A stretch of DNA of 64,000 bases from Astropecten irregularis (Eukaryota; Echinodermata; Asteroidea; Paxillosida; Astropectinidae), in NCBI GenBank assembly GCA_963971285.1, contig OZ020253.1, positions 18,798,528-18,862,527 of the forward strand, given 5' to 3'. The notes beneath the pieces are model-generated. The model was given only the letters and a program-made list of their open reading frames with translations. It searched no databases and was not told where the DNA came from. Below, piece after piece: positions 24,577-37,138 of the stretch (positions are counted from its first letter, which is position 1; each line of letters begins with the position of its first letter). The translations under genes and the position numbers were made by a program.

Positions 24577-26703
24577 GGGCATTTCCATGAAAATAGGGAC
24601 ATGGCCTTAAAAATTGAAATGGCATTTCTCATTCCAAATGTCATCTTAACTTGTTGTACATAACCCAAAGTGTATGGAAACGACAAACATTTTTCAAATT
24701 TATTTCCCATTCCCCCCAAAAATCATGAATACCTCTGTGATACTCTCCGCCCAAATATTGTGTTAAAATAGTGCAAATATAACAACCAGTCATTTGCTTT
24801 ATTTGCTAGTCAGTATTCAATGGAATTATTCACTTTTGTATTGTCAGATATGTAACCTTTCATATCCAAGTAATTGTATTTATTCATCTTGCTCATAGAA
24901 GTTAGCAGAAAATCTTAAAATTGGTCTTTCGGGCTATGTAACGTAAGTTACCAAAACATGCATTTTTTCACATCACACATTTATTTGTTGGATTTGAAAT
25001 CTGGCAATTATTTTTCTCCTCCTTCTAAGCGTCACAAATAAAATAGAAACCATGGAAAATACCAAGATGTACCCACATAGGAAAAAATAGCTGCCAAAAT
25101 CTGTAACGTAAGTTACCGTGTAACGAAAGTTACCCAAACGTAACGTAAGTTACTGTCCCAAACCTAAGCATACGTGTATATAATGCTCATGACTTGCATT
25201 AAACTTAATAAATAGCAACATAAAACAATAGAAGGCAGTGTTTAGAGTAGATTTCCCCCTCAATGTAACCAATTTACTGTTACTTCAAACATGTTTTCTA
25301 TTTTTAGAACACATACGTAGAAAATGTGTACATGGAACATGTATGTATGTAATGATTATCACTAAGACAAGAACTGTTTTTCGGCTTATGACAGCTTCTA
25401 GCTTCTTTTCATAAATTTCCTGCTTTGGTGAGTAAGAAATTTCATGTATTGTACAATTATGCTGTATACAAATTCATTATCTTGCACTTTTAATTATTAT
25501 TTGGGGATGATTTAGCATAAAGGATAGTTTTATATCCTATGTAATTTTTTTTTGGGGGGGGGGCATTTAAATTCAGGGTAATTTGTTAACAATTCAATCA
25601 CATTTTGTCATCAAATGTCTTTAGTAGATTCAGCACATCTTTTTCAATACATTTGAAAACAAATCTTAAATTTCAAATGTCAGTTTTTCTTTTCTTTCTA
25701 CAGAGCCAAAATACCTCCAAGTAAGCATGCTTAATTATCAAGCACTAAAAAGCCCAGTGTGGAAATTACAACAAGAGGCAAGCTGCTCATGTATGGAAAT
25801 GTGCCAATATGAAAGAGAGAGGAATGGGTCTTAACATGTTCCAGGGCTAAAAGAAAGAGCATAGAGAGGAGAGAGACAACCAGGCAGTGAAATTGCTACA
25901 AATTGTGACGACTTATAGAGGAGATACTGAGAAGGCCTAGAACAAATGCAATGCCCATGGGAAAGCCACTGCACAAGCTCAATACCTGGTGAATGCAGTA
26001 TTCGGCAATGGGACATTTATGTTTTTCAGGAATCTTTTTAAATACTTGTATAAACTAATTGTACATGACCATGTCAGTGAACGACAGGTTCACATGCGCA
26101 TACTACATAATAATATCCATTTTAAATTCAATTTCTTTTAAAATTAAGTTTCCACTCAATATTTTATGCAAATTTAATTGCCATCATATGTCAAGAAGAC
26201 ATTAAAATTAATTTTGCCAGGAAAAGCAATTTGATTTTAAATAAAATTTGTGAATTCAAAGCATTTCATGCAGTTTGTTGTTGAATGGACAAACTGTAAC
26301 GTAAGTTACCGTAACGTAAGTTACCGCTATTTTAGGTTATATCACCAAAATCGTAAAATGGATTTTCCTTCATACCCTATTTATTACTAGTTAACATGCC
26401 AACAAACAAACAGCATTTATTAATTTTATTATTCCATGTGCAGTATGAGGAGACTTTTAAATCTAGTCTTTCCAAAAATAACGTATGTCCTTTTCATGTA
26501 ACGTAAGTTACCAAAGTTTGAACCATTGTCACTCAAAGAAAAAAAAAAGCTTTCTAGTTTGTTTTCATATGTTCCACCAACCTATGTTATAGTGTTCAAA
26601 TAATAAAAAGTCTGACAGTTGAAACTTATGCAATCAGTTGTGAGAGTCATTTGAGTGTACTAAAACCCCTAAAAATGTAACGAAAGTTACCGTGGAAATG
26701 CCC
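24577..26703. mobile_element. Family D 2.1-kb element with eight palindromic 15-mers
   Basis: Starts GGGCATTTCCATG and ends CGTGGAAATGCCC, so its ends are short inverted repeats. A 4-bp direct repeat AGGT flanks it (24573-24576 and 26704-26707). Inside are eight copies of GTAACGTAAGTTACC or a one-base variant: 24938, 25103, 25120, 25140, 26296, 26311, 26498 and 26677. They are clustered toward both ends. No coding region is present, so it is a non-autonomous DNA transposon. The 4-bp target site fits groups such as Sola, Chapaev or Ginger; the group is not decided. Confidence 0.75.
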
Positions 26704-29249
26704 AGGTCGTTCACCTCAGCTTGCCTTCGCTGTCTTGTATAAGAAACACTTAAAGAGTGATTCATCGCATTAAAAACAAATTAAACAACCTTTCCGGAAC
26801 CCTGGACATACATGTACATGTGCATTGTTGGTCTGTAAAAAGAATTCTTGTGCGTGTGAAATCCATATAGGCCTACATGTACAGTAAGTCTACAACATAA
26901 ATGAAAATGTATACATGTATACTGTATTCCATGGATCTAGTACATCACGACACAGTCTGACACTGACAGTAGTTGGCATCATGCAGTTAAGTCACATTTG
27001 TTTGGCCATTCTCTTAACTCAGTGTCGTTTTTCTTTTTTCTTTTTTATTTGAGAATGACAACTTTTAGTTTTAATCTCTATCTCAGTTTAGGCCTATATC
27101 TTTGTCAACTTTTGTATTGTACTGGGTTTGGAATTAAGATCAAATGGGAGACTTTGGAGTTCTGTCTTCGACTTGATAGCGCACGCGCACAACAACACAT
27201 ATGCATGCTAACAATTGCGTGCGCATGCTCAGAGCTAGCAAAAAGAGACTTCAGTCTGCTGCAGCCAACGTCTAAAAAGTCTCCCATTCAGAATTTAACA
27301 CCAGCTTCATGTGTATCCACCTATCTCTTTTTGTTGAATTATTAGAAAGAATTTACTAAAAAAAAAACCACCACTTCATCTACCAACTTCGGGGCCAAAT
27401 TTCATTGCTTTCCAAACCAAATTGAACACCGTGTCAACGGGGTGTTAAAATCTTACAGTGTGAACACTGATCAAGACAGTCACTTTTATACGGGTCAGAC
27501 CTTACCCATGTACAACCAGGGAGATATTTTTGTAGTGTGAAAAGGTCTGATGACCTAGGAGCTTGACTTCCTAGCTCCTTTGGTATGAGGGAGGGAGGGG
27601 GATGGAGGGGGGTTGAACAGGTTTGGTCAGCCTGGAGGCCAGTGCACAAGGCATTGCTAATTAGCAACATACCATCATGGTTTCACTTGTCCTCTAGTCT
27701 AAACATGCCTAGCCTGTGACCTCACGCCAGGCCATACATTGATGATGATGACATCTTCATCATCTTGTCAACCTCCTAAGGTAACCCCATCCAGCCAGTA
27801 ACCCCCACCATGTACCAGTGGCTCCAGGTTTCACTTTCCTGTTTGGGCTAGGTTGGTCTGGTTGGTTGCAGGCTTGACTAGACTTCATTCAAGTCTGAAA
27901 GTTGGCTGTCCATTGGCTGCAGTACATGTGATCCACTGATTGCTTTTTGATGAGTTGAGATACACGTACTGTAGGCTAATAACACCAATAATCAAGGATG
28001 AGTACTGAGGGAAACATTCCCTTTACTGAGTCACTGAGTGATCTATTTTTATTAACATTCTCCAAACCAATGAACTTGAAATTGACATACATGTATGTTC
28101 ATAATGAGAGCATTCTCTGTCTTCTACATGTATTAAAATATGGACATTAAAATTGTGTCTTTAAAACTACAGCTGATACCTTAGGGAGATAAGAAAGTGC
28201 TAGTCTCCCTAACTTCAGATGTCTCCTGAATGTTCACTTTCAGACGTTTAAATACATATTATGGGTCAGCATTGATGATGATTTTATACTTTTTCTTGTA
28301 AAACGTCAAGCGATTAGCCTACCTAACCTACCTGTGACATTTTAGAAAATCCTCAGCCACTATGTACCTACTTTTTATTTTTTTAAGATTATAGAGCCCC
28401 CAAAACTGGGCACCCTCTGCTTGCTTAGCACTGGGGTAGTATTTGGATACCCTTTACAATACTTGTGCTTGAACTTGAAGTAGTTGGATAAAATATAGAA
28501 TCATGACCTGAAGCCACAGCCAAAGCTGATTGCTTTGAAAAGGGCCGTAGAATTGCAACACTTCTGTCTCGATATGTCAAAAACCCTGACAGATGTCCCC
28601 TAGTTGGACAACCTCCCCTGGTGGGACAATAAATTCATTTCAAGTCTAATCATCTTTGCAATGACCATGTGGCCCAGTGCGATGGTAACTGGAGTAAAGT
28701 TTTCAAGCCTTGAATCAAGCCTATTCCAAGTCACCTTGTGACTTCAGCCAGTCCAGCATTCTTAGCATGCCATACAGTCTTGAGATGTTGCTCATGTTTA
28801 AACTGGAATCAAGGCACTGTGCAGGCAAGGTTATACTGTGGCCTGTTTGCTGCCCTAAGGGCAGGGCTCTCTAGTTGATATTCTCACTCCCAAGAATGTT
28901 AAAAATAGCCAATTTGTACACATTGCTCACTTGGAATGCATGGTCTATGTGTAATATCACCCCTCATGAAACCCAAAGCCAAAATAAAAAGTTTAGTACA
29001 TGCTAAGAATTAAAATTAACTGAATGATATTAATAAGTAGGCCTATATGTAGGGCCTAGGGTATAATACAATGTATAAGTTAATTGATGTTTCAATTCTC
29101 AAGTGTTGATGAACAGGTCAACTTCTCTAGTTGAGTGAAGTAAAGCTTGAGTTTGGTTCCACTTGTCACCCACTTGACTAACCATGAAGCTCCTCCGTGG
29201 GCTTTACTTTACCTTATTACCATAGATAAGATCCATCATTGTTTAGTTG

Positions 29250-29385
29250 CAAGTAATAAACTCCTGCAAACTGCTCATCATATAACCAAAATATTGACCT
29301 GAAATATAAAAAAAAAAAAATGCTCGGAGTTAGGAGGGCCTGATATTTCGATCCTATAGCAGGATCTTTCTCAAAGAAAGTCTAG
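29250..29385. repeat. Family A half element
   Basis: The left half only: AAGTAATAAACTCCTGCAAA tail, GGAGTTAGGAGGGCCTGATA arm and one AGCAGGATCTTTCTCAAAG unit, with a 13-A run inside. Confidence 0.7.
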
Positions 29386-30763
29386 TTGCGTTCACTTTCA
29401 TTATGATGAGTTCTTGGATCATGAAGAAAGTTGATATTTTCCACAAGCAAACGTCTGGCCCTTTTTCCTGTCCTGAGTACAGTTTATGGTTTCTGAATGT
29501 GGACCATTTTCTTCCACTGACAATTTAGGCCTACAAGATTTCTTGTTCAAAAGGAAAAGTTGCGAACTTAATAAACACTTGTACACTTGGCAAACCACCA
29601 TCAGTCATTCCATATTTATGGCGCAGAGAGAATTTTAGAAACATTATGACAGTGAAAGGAGACTCACACAACCCAACAATACACGCACCTGTTGTTGTAC
29701 AGTACAGGTGTATGCTTTGAACACCACAAACGTGACTCCAACATGCACTGGTATGTCAGTCCTGACGACTGCAACCTTTTCACAAATTCAGAGAATCCAA
29801 ACTGCATAGTGTTAGGAAATTCATTTATCAATAAAATTGGATCTAATTGTCAGCTGTGCATGTATGTACATGTATTATATTGATCTCATGTAGGTCGGTG
29901 GGTTGTTAATTTTAAGTCGTGTTCATATTAAAGTAAATGCTTGAATGATTACACATTTTAAGTTTTGAACAAGATTATGATAATCAGTTCAGTTCAGGAA
30001 TTTACTAGCTGGATAACGAAAATCCATTTTTTTTTTTTTTAATTGGACTGTCCATTTCTCAACGATATTGACAGAGAATGATTTTACACTCAAATAAAAT
30101 GAGGCGGCGTGCTGTTGTGGTGTTCAAGTCCTTTTTCAGGCATTTTTTTTTCAAAGCACACAGACACTTTGTTCAGATTTGGGCAAGTTAACACAATGAC
30201 TTCCATTGTAATTGAGGCTTTGCTTCTCTATAAACCAAATAATGCAGTTTTTCAGTGAACGATGTGAAATTTGTTTTGCGGAATGTCTTCTGCAGAATGT
30301 ACACCTAACAACAGTTTTTAAGGACCATTTATCTATTGTAGCTGACCTCTCAAGCTAAACGGCTATACAGGCATTATCTTTTTTTGTAAGTCCCAGGACT
30401 AGTTTCTACTGGGCATATACTTCATGTGAACTGAAGTGCATGTGAAATAAAATAATGGTGCCAACAATTTGCTGTGAACAAATAGCACAATTTGGAATCT
30501 CAGCTCAACTGTCTGCAAACATTTATTGCAAACATCCAGTAGAGACTTAAGTTTTGCTTTTCATGATATATTTGCCGAGATGTCTGAATGGGAGTTCCGT
30601 AGTGATAAAATCATTGTGTTTCAGTCAGTCTGTAATTCATTGAGGTACAAACTGCATGAACTGCGCATCCAGTTTGTTATGTATCTTTGTTGTTGCTCAG
30701 CTCGATGCTAATGTGCTAATGATGTTATAATTAATTAATGCTCTGTGTTTTATTCATCCGCAG

Positions 30764-31318
30764 ATGACACAATCAACATTGATGCAGACTCCAAAGATAC
30801 CACGTCTCCGGCTGGTGAGACTGAAGATTCAAATGATAATCAGGGCTCTGGGGTTCAGGAGAGCGGGAGTGGAATGGACGATGGGGAAGGGGACTCCGGT
30901 AGCGGGGAGGAGGAGATCCTCGTTCCCAGCCCAACAGCTCCCTGCGAGCGCTTTGACTGCCAGAACGGCGGGACCTGTTACATAAATGTGACAGTGGACA
31001 AACCCATGTGCCGGTGCGCGGAGGGCTACGAGGGAGTCATGTGTGATAAACTTGCAAAGGTGCCGGTGACAGATCCCTGCGACGGACTCGTATGCGAGAA
31101 TGGCGGCTCGTGCGTCGCGACTGAAGGATTGGATATAGGAACGTGTCTCTGCCTCGAGGGTTACGAAGGCAAGACGTGCGACATGAAGGTAGAGATGCCA
31201 CCGACTTCGTGCGCCGACCTTGACTGTGAAAATGGCGGCGTTTGTTACGTCAGCAACGAGATGAAGCAAGCCATGTGTCACTGCCCGCTGGGGTTCGAGG
31301 GAATGAAGTGCGACCAAC
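30764..31318 (+). CDS. Exon 3: acidic Ser-Gly linker and three EGF domains
   Basis: Encodes residues 70-254. Residues 70-120 are rich in Asp, Glu, Ser and Gly, with Ser-Gly pairs in acidic surroundings, the usual context for heparan or chondroitin sulfate attachment. Three EGF domains follow, with cysteines at 130/135/141/152/154/163, 175/180/186/197/199/208 and 219/224/230/241/243/252. The first two have CQNGGTC and CENGGSC, which fit the O-fucose consensus C-x4-S/T-C; the third has CENGGVC and loses it. An N-glycosylation sequon is at Asn144 (NVT). The acceptor is CATCCGCAG and the donor is GTAAGT; both edges are phase 1. The exon is far more GC-rich than its introns. It is unusual that three EGF modules share one exon, since EGF modules are often one per exon. 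Confidence 0.93.
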
Positions 31319-31782
31319 GTAAGTACTGTCCATGTATAAAGTGACCACATGATGTGAAGTGTCCAGACTTTTTGCAAGTTGATAAGAATTGAGAATGACA
31401 GGCACTCCGGGGTCATTTTGGCTAAATGTCAGAGGGGGAGGCTAGGAAGACATGTTTGAAGGAACTTTACTTGTACTCTTCGTGCAGTGTCTGTCTGGGA
31501 GTTATCGGGATTCTCTGGCTTGTTCCTGGACAGAGCGGACAGAACTAGGGCAATTTTATGGCTCGTGTTAATACTAAATTCTAGCCTTGTGATTCAATCT
31601 TCACTTACTGGGTCAGCGCCAGATTTCTACAGTAGGGCTCCTAGTTTTGCGAGAAATTGTTCCCGACTGCAAATTCCTCCTTTATCCACGAAATAAATTT
31701 ATTATTAAGGATCTGGTAAGCACAGAATTGTCTTCTTCTGTAACAAGTGGTGATTCTACATTTACAGAATGTATTATTATTT

Positions 31783-32049
31783 TCTTCTGGTAATGAAACC
31801 AAGGATTCCTCAAAAGCACCATAGGCACTGTAGCTCAAAAGCCTGATGAAACCTTTTATGATGAAAGATGATGAGAAGAAGATACAGTTTTAGAGGTGGG
31901 AGGAAATCCTCAGAGTAATATTCTGGGTTAAACCCACAGAATCAGGTAGGAACTGAAAACCCAATCCTCTTGTGGACCAAGCCGGACTTGAACCCGGTCC
32001 GCCAGAGGTGGAAGGCGAGGAAAGAACCGCTACACCAACCTGACTCCCC
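31783..32049 (-). repeat. SINE-2 (tRNA-derived)
   Basis: On the minus strand it starts with a tRNA-like head. There is an A box (TTGGTGTAGCGG) and a B box (GGTTCAAGTCC) about 40 bases apart, then a body ending near the TTCTGGTAATGAAACCAAGG side. It is homologous along its whole length to 36380-36642, which shows that it is an interspersed element and not a tRNA gene. Confidence 0.75.
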
Positions 32050-33023
32050 CTAGAAGCAGAGCCATAAAATTGGGCCCTGTTTTCCAAGCTATGCTCTACA
32101 TGTATGTATTGTAATCTAGGCATTAGCCTGTGTACATCCAATGTGTACACATATGTACATTTACTGCATTTGCATACAATGAATTCCACTTTTCCAGTTA
32201 CACTGGCTAACAAAGAAGCTTATTTTAGCCAGAGGCCTTTGAAAAAATTAACATGTTAATTCATGATTTTGCCCAATGTTCTGTGTACTAAGTTTGCACA
32301 TGTGTACATGTTGTCGAACCGTCGTCCAGTGACACCAGTTGACAATTATTCAGAACAAAAGGCTGGCCTTCGTGTACATCTTTGAATTTTTTTGGGGTGA
32401 TTTCTCATGGAGAACAGAGTTGTTAGTCTCATGCAGAAAAGAATGTATTCAAAGAAATCAAACTTTGTTAAGTGCAATAACCTTGACCTGAGTATCAGCT
32501 CACAATGGGATCCTAGTGAAGTGTAACAATTGAAATTAATTTTACTGCCTTTCGAACAATAGAGTCAACATTTTTTTCTTCAAAACTTAAAAATAGCATC
32601 ACGCAGCTGCAGAATATAGGCCCAAATTGCAGTGCTCTGACTACAGCCAATTTTTACGTGTGAATTTTTACAAGTTTACTTCCTTTACTTGAAGATATTG
32701 AAAATTGAATCACGTATTTGATATATCGTACACGATCAAAAATTCATAAATATCTGCCAATATTTTGTGATGTGCGATGTTTGCACATCACAAATGTACA
32801 CACTGTAAATGATGTGTGATACATCGTACATCACAAATCTGCACATATTTTCCTTGTGTGTTTTTCATATAATGTGGCATGATTTTTCTGAATACTCCTT
32901 GTTTGCTTAGTTACTGTACAAAAAACTCAAGTGAAATGTAAACAAAAAGTTATTCAAACAGCGGTCAACTGCCACGACATGTGCAATAAGTGGTTGTGAT
33001 TCGTCCATAATGTCATATGTTAA

Positions 33024-33393
33024 AGGTACAGTACAGAACTGGTGACATACCTAAACAGATATTGTGCACAGATTTAACCTACTGTACATGTACATGTATC
33101 TTTCAGGATATGACAGATGGTTGTGGTAGAAACATACCATTATAATATTTCCCGCACCCAAAATGGTGTATTTATCCAGAAAACAGTTTTGATCTCGGGG
33201 TATAAAGATCAAAACCATTCTTTATGTTTTATAAGAAAAATTAGTTGGTTTTTCGCTATTTTCTCGTGACTCAGATGTCCTATTGAGCTCAAATGTTCAC
33301 AGGTTTATTATTTCATGCACATGTATGCTGGATCAGACAAAGTGTGAGTGCTGTTCCATGACCTTTACCAATCATGTACAGTACTTTACCCGT
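33024..33393. mobile_element. Family C element
   Basis: TTAA flanks at 33020-33023 and about 33394-33397. It shares the core block with GATGGTTGTGGTAGAAACAT and the CTTTACCAATCATGTACAGT end with the copy at 18787. Confidence 0.65.
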
Positions 33394-33987
33394 TTAAACA
33401 TATATTGACTTGAATCATCCCTGCCACACAAGTGATGTTGCTGCATTACCCCTTACTGCCAAGTTTGACAATATTGTATGGTTGTGGTTTGACCGTTCCG
33501 TAAATCTGTTCACTCTGCCATGATAAAATTTCAATTAATTATGAACCGAGTCAGTCCCGTGCTATTAATAGATTCACATTACCAGAGAAAGCTGAGTTTT
33601 AAGACCATTCATTGCATTCATGCAGTGAAATTAAATCTTAAATCGTAATTTATAATAATCCATCATAATGAATGAATAGGTACCGTTCATGTGACTTTCA
33701 GGCGGACCATTGATAATGATGACATCAGAGTTTACCATGGCAACTAAATGCTTTGTGAGAATTTAAAGCGAGTGGAATAATAGACCTCTGAAAAGAGAAT
33801 AAGGGGAAAACAAGTTAAATCATGACTCATTCATTTGAGGATAACATTGTCGACTCTAGTATTTCAATTCTCATCTATTGGTTTTCCTTACAATATTAAT
33901 TTAAAAAAAAAATGAACAAATATGTACATGTGTAGGCCTACATGTTTCCATTATTATTGAGTCACACAATGTATACACTGTACATAT

Positions 33988-34145
33988 GGACATTTCCACG
34001 GTTTTAGAACATTTTGTAACATAAGTTACCACTTTTTTGCAAATTTGCATGCATTCCAAGGACCCATAAATGGTATACTTGCTGATTCCAATAAAACATT
34101 TTCTAATTTTGAGTCTTTTCAAGATTGATCAATGATCAAGGACTG
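33988..34145. mobile_element. Family D fragment
   Basis: Begins GGACATTTCCACGG and has TTTGTAACATAAGTTACCAC near 34015. It then shares TTGCATGCATTCCAAGGACC and GAGTCTTTTCAAGA with 36285-36719. The right end is missing. Confidence 0.6.
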
Positions 34146-36284
34146 GGTCAAATTCACCAAACAGCTCACTTACATGTAATGTACCATTGCCCGTATGTAC
34201 AGTACATACTGCTATAAAGTGATTGCACAGTATGCCTACACCCCAGAGTTGACTTAACAAAGAAATCAGGATATACTGATTCACATAGTCATAGACCTAA
34301 CAAATATAAAGGCCAAACTTCAAGTGGTTCCGGGAGTTTGGGCTCTCCAAAAGGGATGTGGCACCTCCCTCTTTTACAAAAAATCTAGCCACTTTAGCAG
34401 ACACTGTCTAACTTATTCAAAGTCACTCAGAGATGTGATACTTCAGATTTTTAATCTGAATTCTGAATTTTGGTTTAGATTTTAATGTTACTCAGAATTT
34501 CAGCTTTTTTGTACCCCTGCTCTGTACAAAAGTATAGGCACTTTTAAATTTCAGCTTTTTCCCAGATTGTTCTTTTCTCACAATTGACTAAATTATAATT
34601 TTTTCGGCCAAAGATTTGAGCTGGTACTGTACATGCAGTTTGAATGTGGTTTATGGGAATACTGCTCATTCATTGTTGAATCCCCCAAAATGCAAAGAAT
34701 TTGGCCCTGAAATTTGTTTTGTCTGAAAAATGGAGCTTTGTTTTCAATTTCTTTTGTCTATTGAGTCTGAGGGTGTCTCTAGTATTGTTTTTATATTTGA
34801 AATACAAATATGTAACATTCATCATAAGAACCATGGCATGTATTTGTACACATGTACTTATTTTTATCGTAATATTCCGTCTCATCTCAGTGACATTCAT
34901 CTAGGCTTGTGATTGATTCCACGGTTTTATATAGGCCTAAAATACCACAAGATGTACAAAATTCTACAACAAATTTTCAACACTTGTGAAAGGTACTGTA
35001 GTTTGAGAATGCCTTGATACAGTAACACATGTATGTATGTTGCTTGCACTGTACATTTATTCATTCTCCCATTGAAGGATAAAACAATAGATTAATTCAT
35101 CCCCATTGTATCAAGGTTTACTCACCAAGGATAACAGCTAATCTTTTCTGAATATTCAACTTAAGAATTACACGTTGGCCTAATTGATCAGATATCTGAG
35201 CTTCTTGCTCTTTTTAAATTGTTTTTTTTTTATAAAATCAAGTGTTGTACCGGCACAAATTTATTGAAACTCAAAAATACACTTTTAAGTTAACATTTAT
35301 GAGCATGTTGTGTCACAACACGGAAGTGTGGGGGAAAGCGTGCTTTTGCACGGCCCATCAAGTTAACGTGAACTTGTGAATGTAGCCACCATTCTTACAT
35401 CCACCCAGCATTCACCGGCATTTACATCGTTATTTTTGAACAGCTAACATGTTTTGACAGGGTGAAAAAGGCAGGGGATTAGTGTCAGGCCTGGCTTGCC
35501 TCGACTGCGTCTAGGGAGCCAGTCGGGCCTGCCAGTTTCACCCCCGCCCTTCTCTCCCTGTCGAAGGAGCAGACAAAACCTCCTTTTTGGCCCGGCCATT
35601 GTTAAGTTTCTGCAATTGTTTGCTGTGGCTGGCAGTATTCTTGCCGTGTTGCTCTCGTATTGTCCAAAAGTGGGTCTTGCTTGAATGGGACCGGACTAGT
35701 CTGCTACCGGGCTATTCCGCTGGGGTCCACGGGTTCATTTTTTTGACCAAGATTGAACTTTGTTTTTCTTTTTCACTCTTCTTGAATAAAGAATAATGTT
35801 TTTCATGGGTACACTGTACATTTAACTCTACTCCAGTTTATATGTCAACTCAAAGAGTGTGCCCGGGGCACCTAATATTTCATATTCCCAATAGCTGCAT
35901 GCACATTTCTCTGTGCCAACCAGCCTTTTTTTAAATGAACACTTGAAAAACGAGAGGTTTCCAAATGCTAGCTCAGAAGAGCACAAATGTTTGTCTGACA
36001 TTTTTAAATGGCTGGGTATTTAATGACATAGTTTTTTAAATGTTTAATTCATGTGTAAGAAGATGATACACAAAATAAATTGTTAGATCGTGACTAGTAC
36101 ACATTGTACCTAGGTTTAGGAACAGTTGTAAAAAAAAAACAGAAACAAAAACAAATGGCATTGAAGAAGGAGTTATGATACATCTAGGAATATTATCTGC
36201 CTGGCCTCTCTGACTCAGAGCAATGAGTTAATAAATTACAGCCTATTCCAGACTACCGCTCCATACCGTGCTAATTCATCATTT

Positions 36285-36719
36285 GGACATTTCCACGGAT
36301 TGATGTCTATTTTGTAACGTACCTCTTTGATTTGCATAATTATTTGCATGCATTTCAAGGAACCATAAGTTATTATTTATTCATTTCTGGTAATGACACC
36401 AAGGATTCCTCAAAAGCACCCTAGGCACTGTAGCTCGCAAGCCTGATGAAACCTTTTATGGAAAGATGATGAGAAGAAGATTCAGTTTTAGAGGTGGGAG
36501 GAAAACCCCAGAGTAATATTCTGGGTAAAACCCACAGTATCAGGTAGGGAGTGAAAAGCCAATCCACTTGTGAACCGAGCCGGACTTGAACCCGGTCCAC
36601 AGAGGTGAAAGGCGAGGAAAGAGCCGCTACGCCAACACTGTTCTTAATTGGAGTCTTTCAAGAACGATTAATCAAGGAATACAAGTCAAAGTCTAATGTA
36701 CGTTACCGTGGAATTTCCC
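36285..36719. mobile_element. Family D short element interrupted by SINE-2
   Basis: Starts GGACATTTCCACGG and ends GTTACCGTGGAATTTCCC. It is flanked by the 4-bp direct repeat ATTT (36281-36284 and 36720-36723). About 263 bp of it is the inserted SINE-2, leaving a core of about 170 bp. Confidence 0.7.
36380..36642 (-). repeat. SINE-2 (tRNA-derived), nested in a family D element
   Basis: Second long copy of the element at 31783-32049, in the same orientation. It interrupts a family D element: the sequence on both sides (36285-36375 and 36645-36719) matches parts of the D copy at 33988 that lie next to each other there. The SINE is therefore the younger insertion. Confidence 0.75.
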
Positions 36720-37138
36720 ATTTGCATTGCTGAGTTGAAGGGGCAAGATTTGTACATATAACTACTTAATACTCATGTACACAAGTATGAGTAAGACGCT
36801 TGAAACCGAGAAACTTAAATTTGCTTGAGAAAATCAAGTTTGCTTTTTGTGTAATAGGGTAATACATGTATGTACGTAAATGTATTCATGTGTAATTTCT
36901 TACAGATTGTGTGAGACCAAATATATCGTTTGTCTAGTCCAACTAGGCCTAAATCTCAGTTAGGAGGTAAAGATAAGTTAACTTGTAATGTGAGTGAACA
37001 GGTTATGATTTTGATAAATTTTGAATTCACACTCTAGGGTGAAAATCAAGCGATCTGTTAACGTTAAATGGGCTGCATATAAATGATAGCGGACGACTAA
37101 AAGCGTCACTATACAGTGCAGTCAAACGTTATACATCA

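Larger units (their letters stand above)
18753..30763 (+). other. Intron 2 (12.0 kb) with repeats and a minisatellite
   Basis: GT-AG intron between the two EGF-coding exons. It holds a family C element just after the donor, an opposed pair of tRNA-like SINE heads (20370 and 21607), the family A minisatellite (23093-24110), the 2.1-kb family D element (24577-26703) and a family A fragment at 29250. No gene-like structure is seen in about 19140-20360, 26710-29240 or 29390-30760. Confidence 0.75.

Noticed and set aside
30745-30763. Frame extending upstream of exon 3 as if a start lay there
   Set aside because: The extension crosses a good acceptor (CATCCGCAG) and begins with GTG, not ATG; the phase fits splicing from exon 2.
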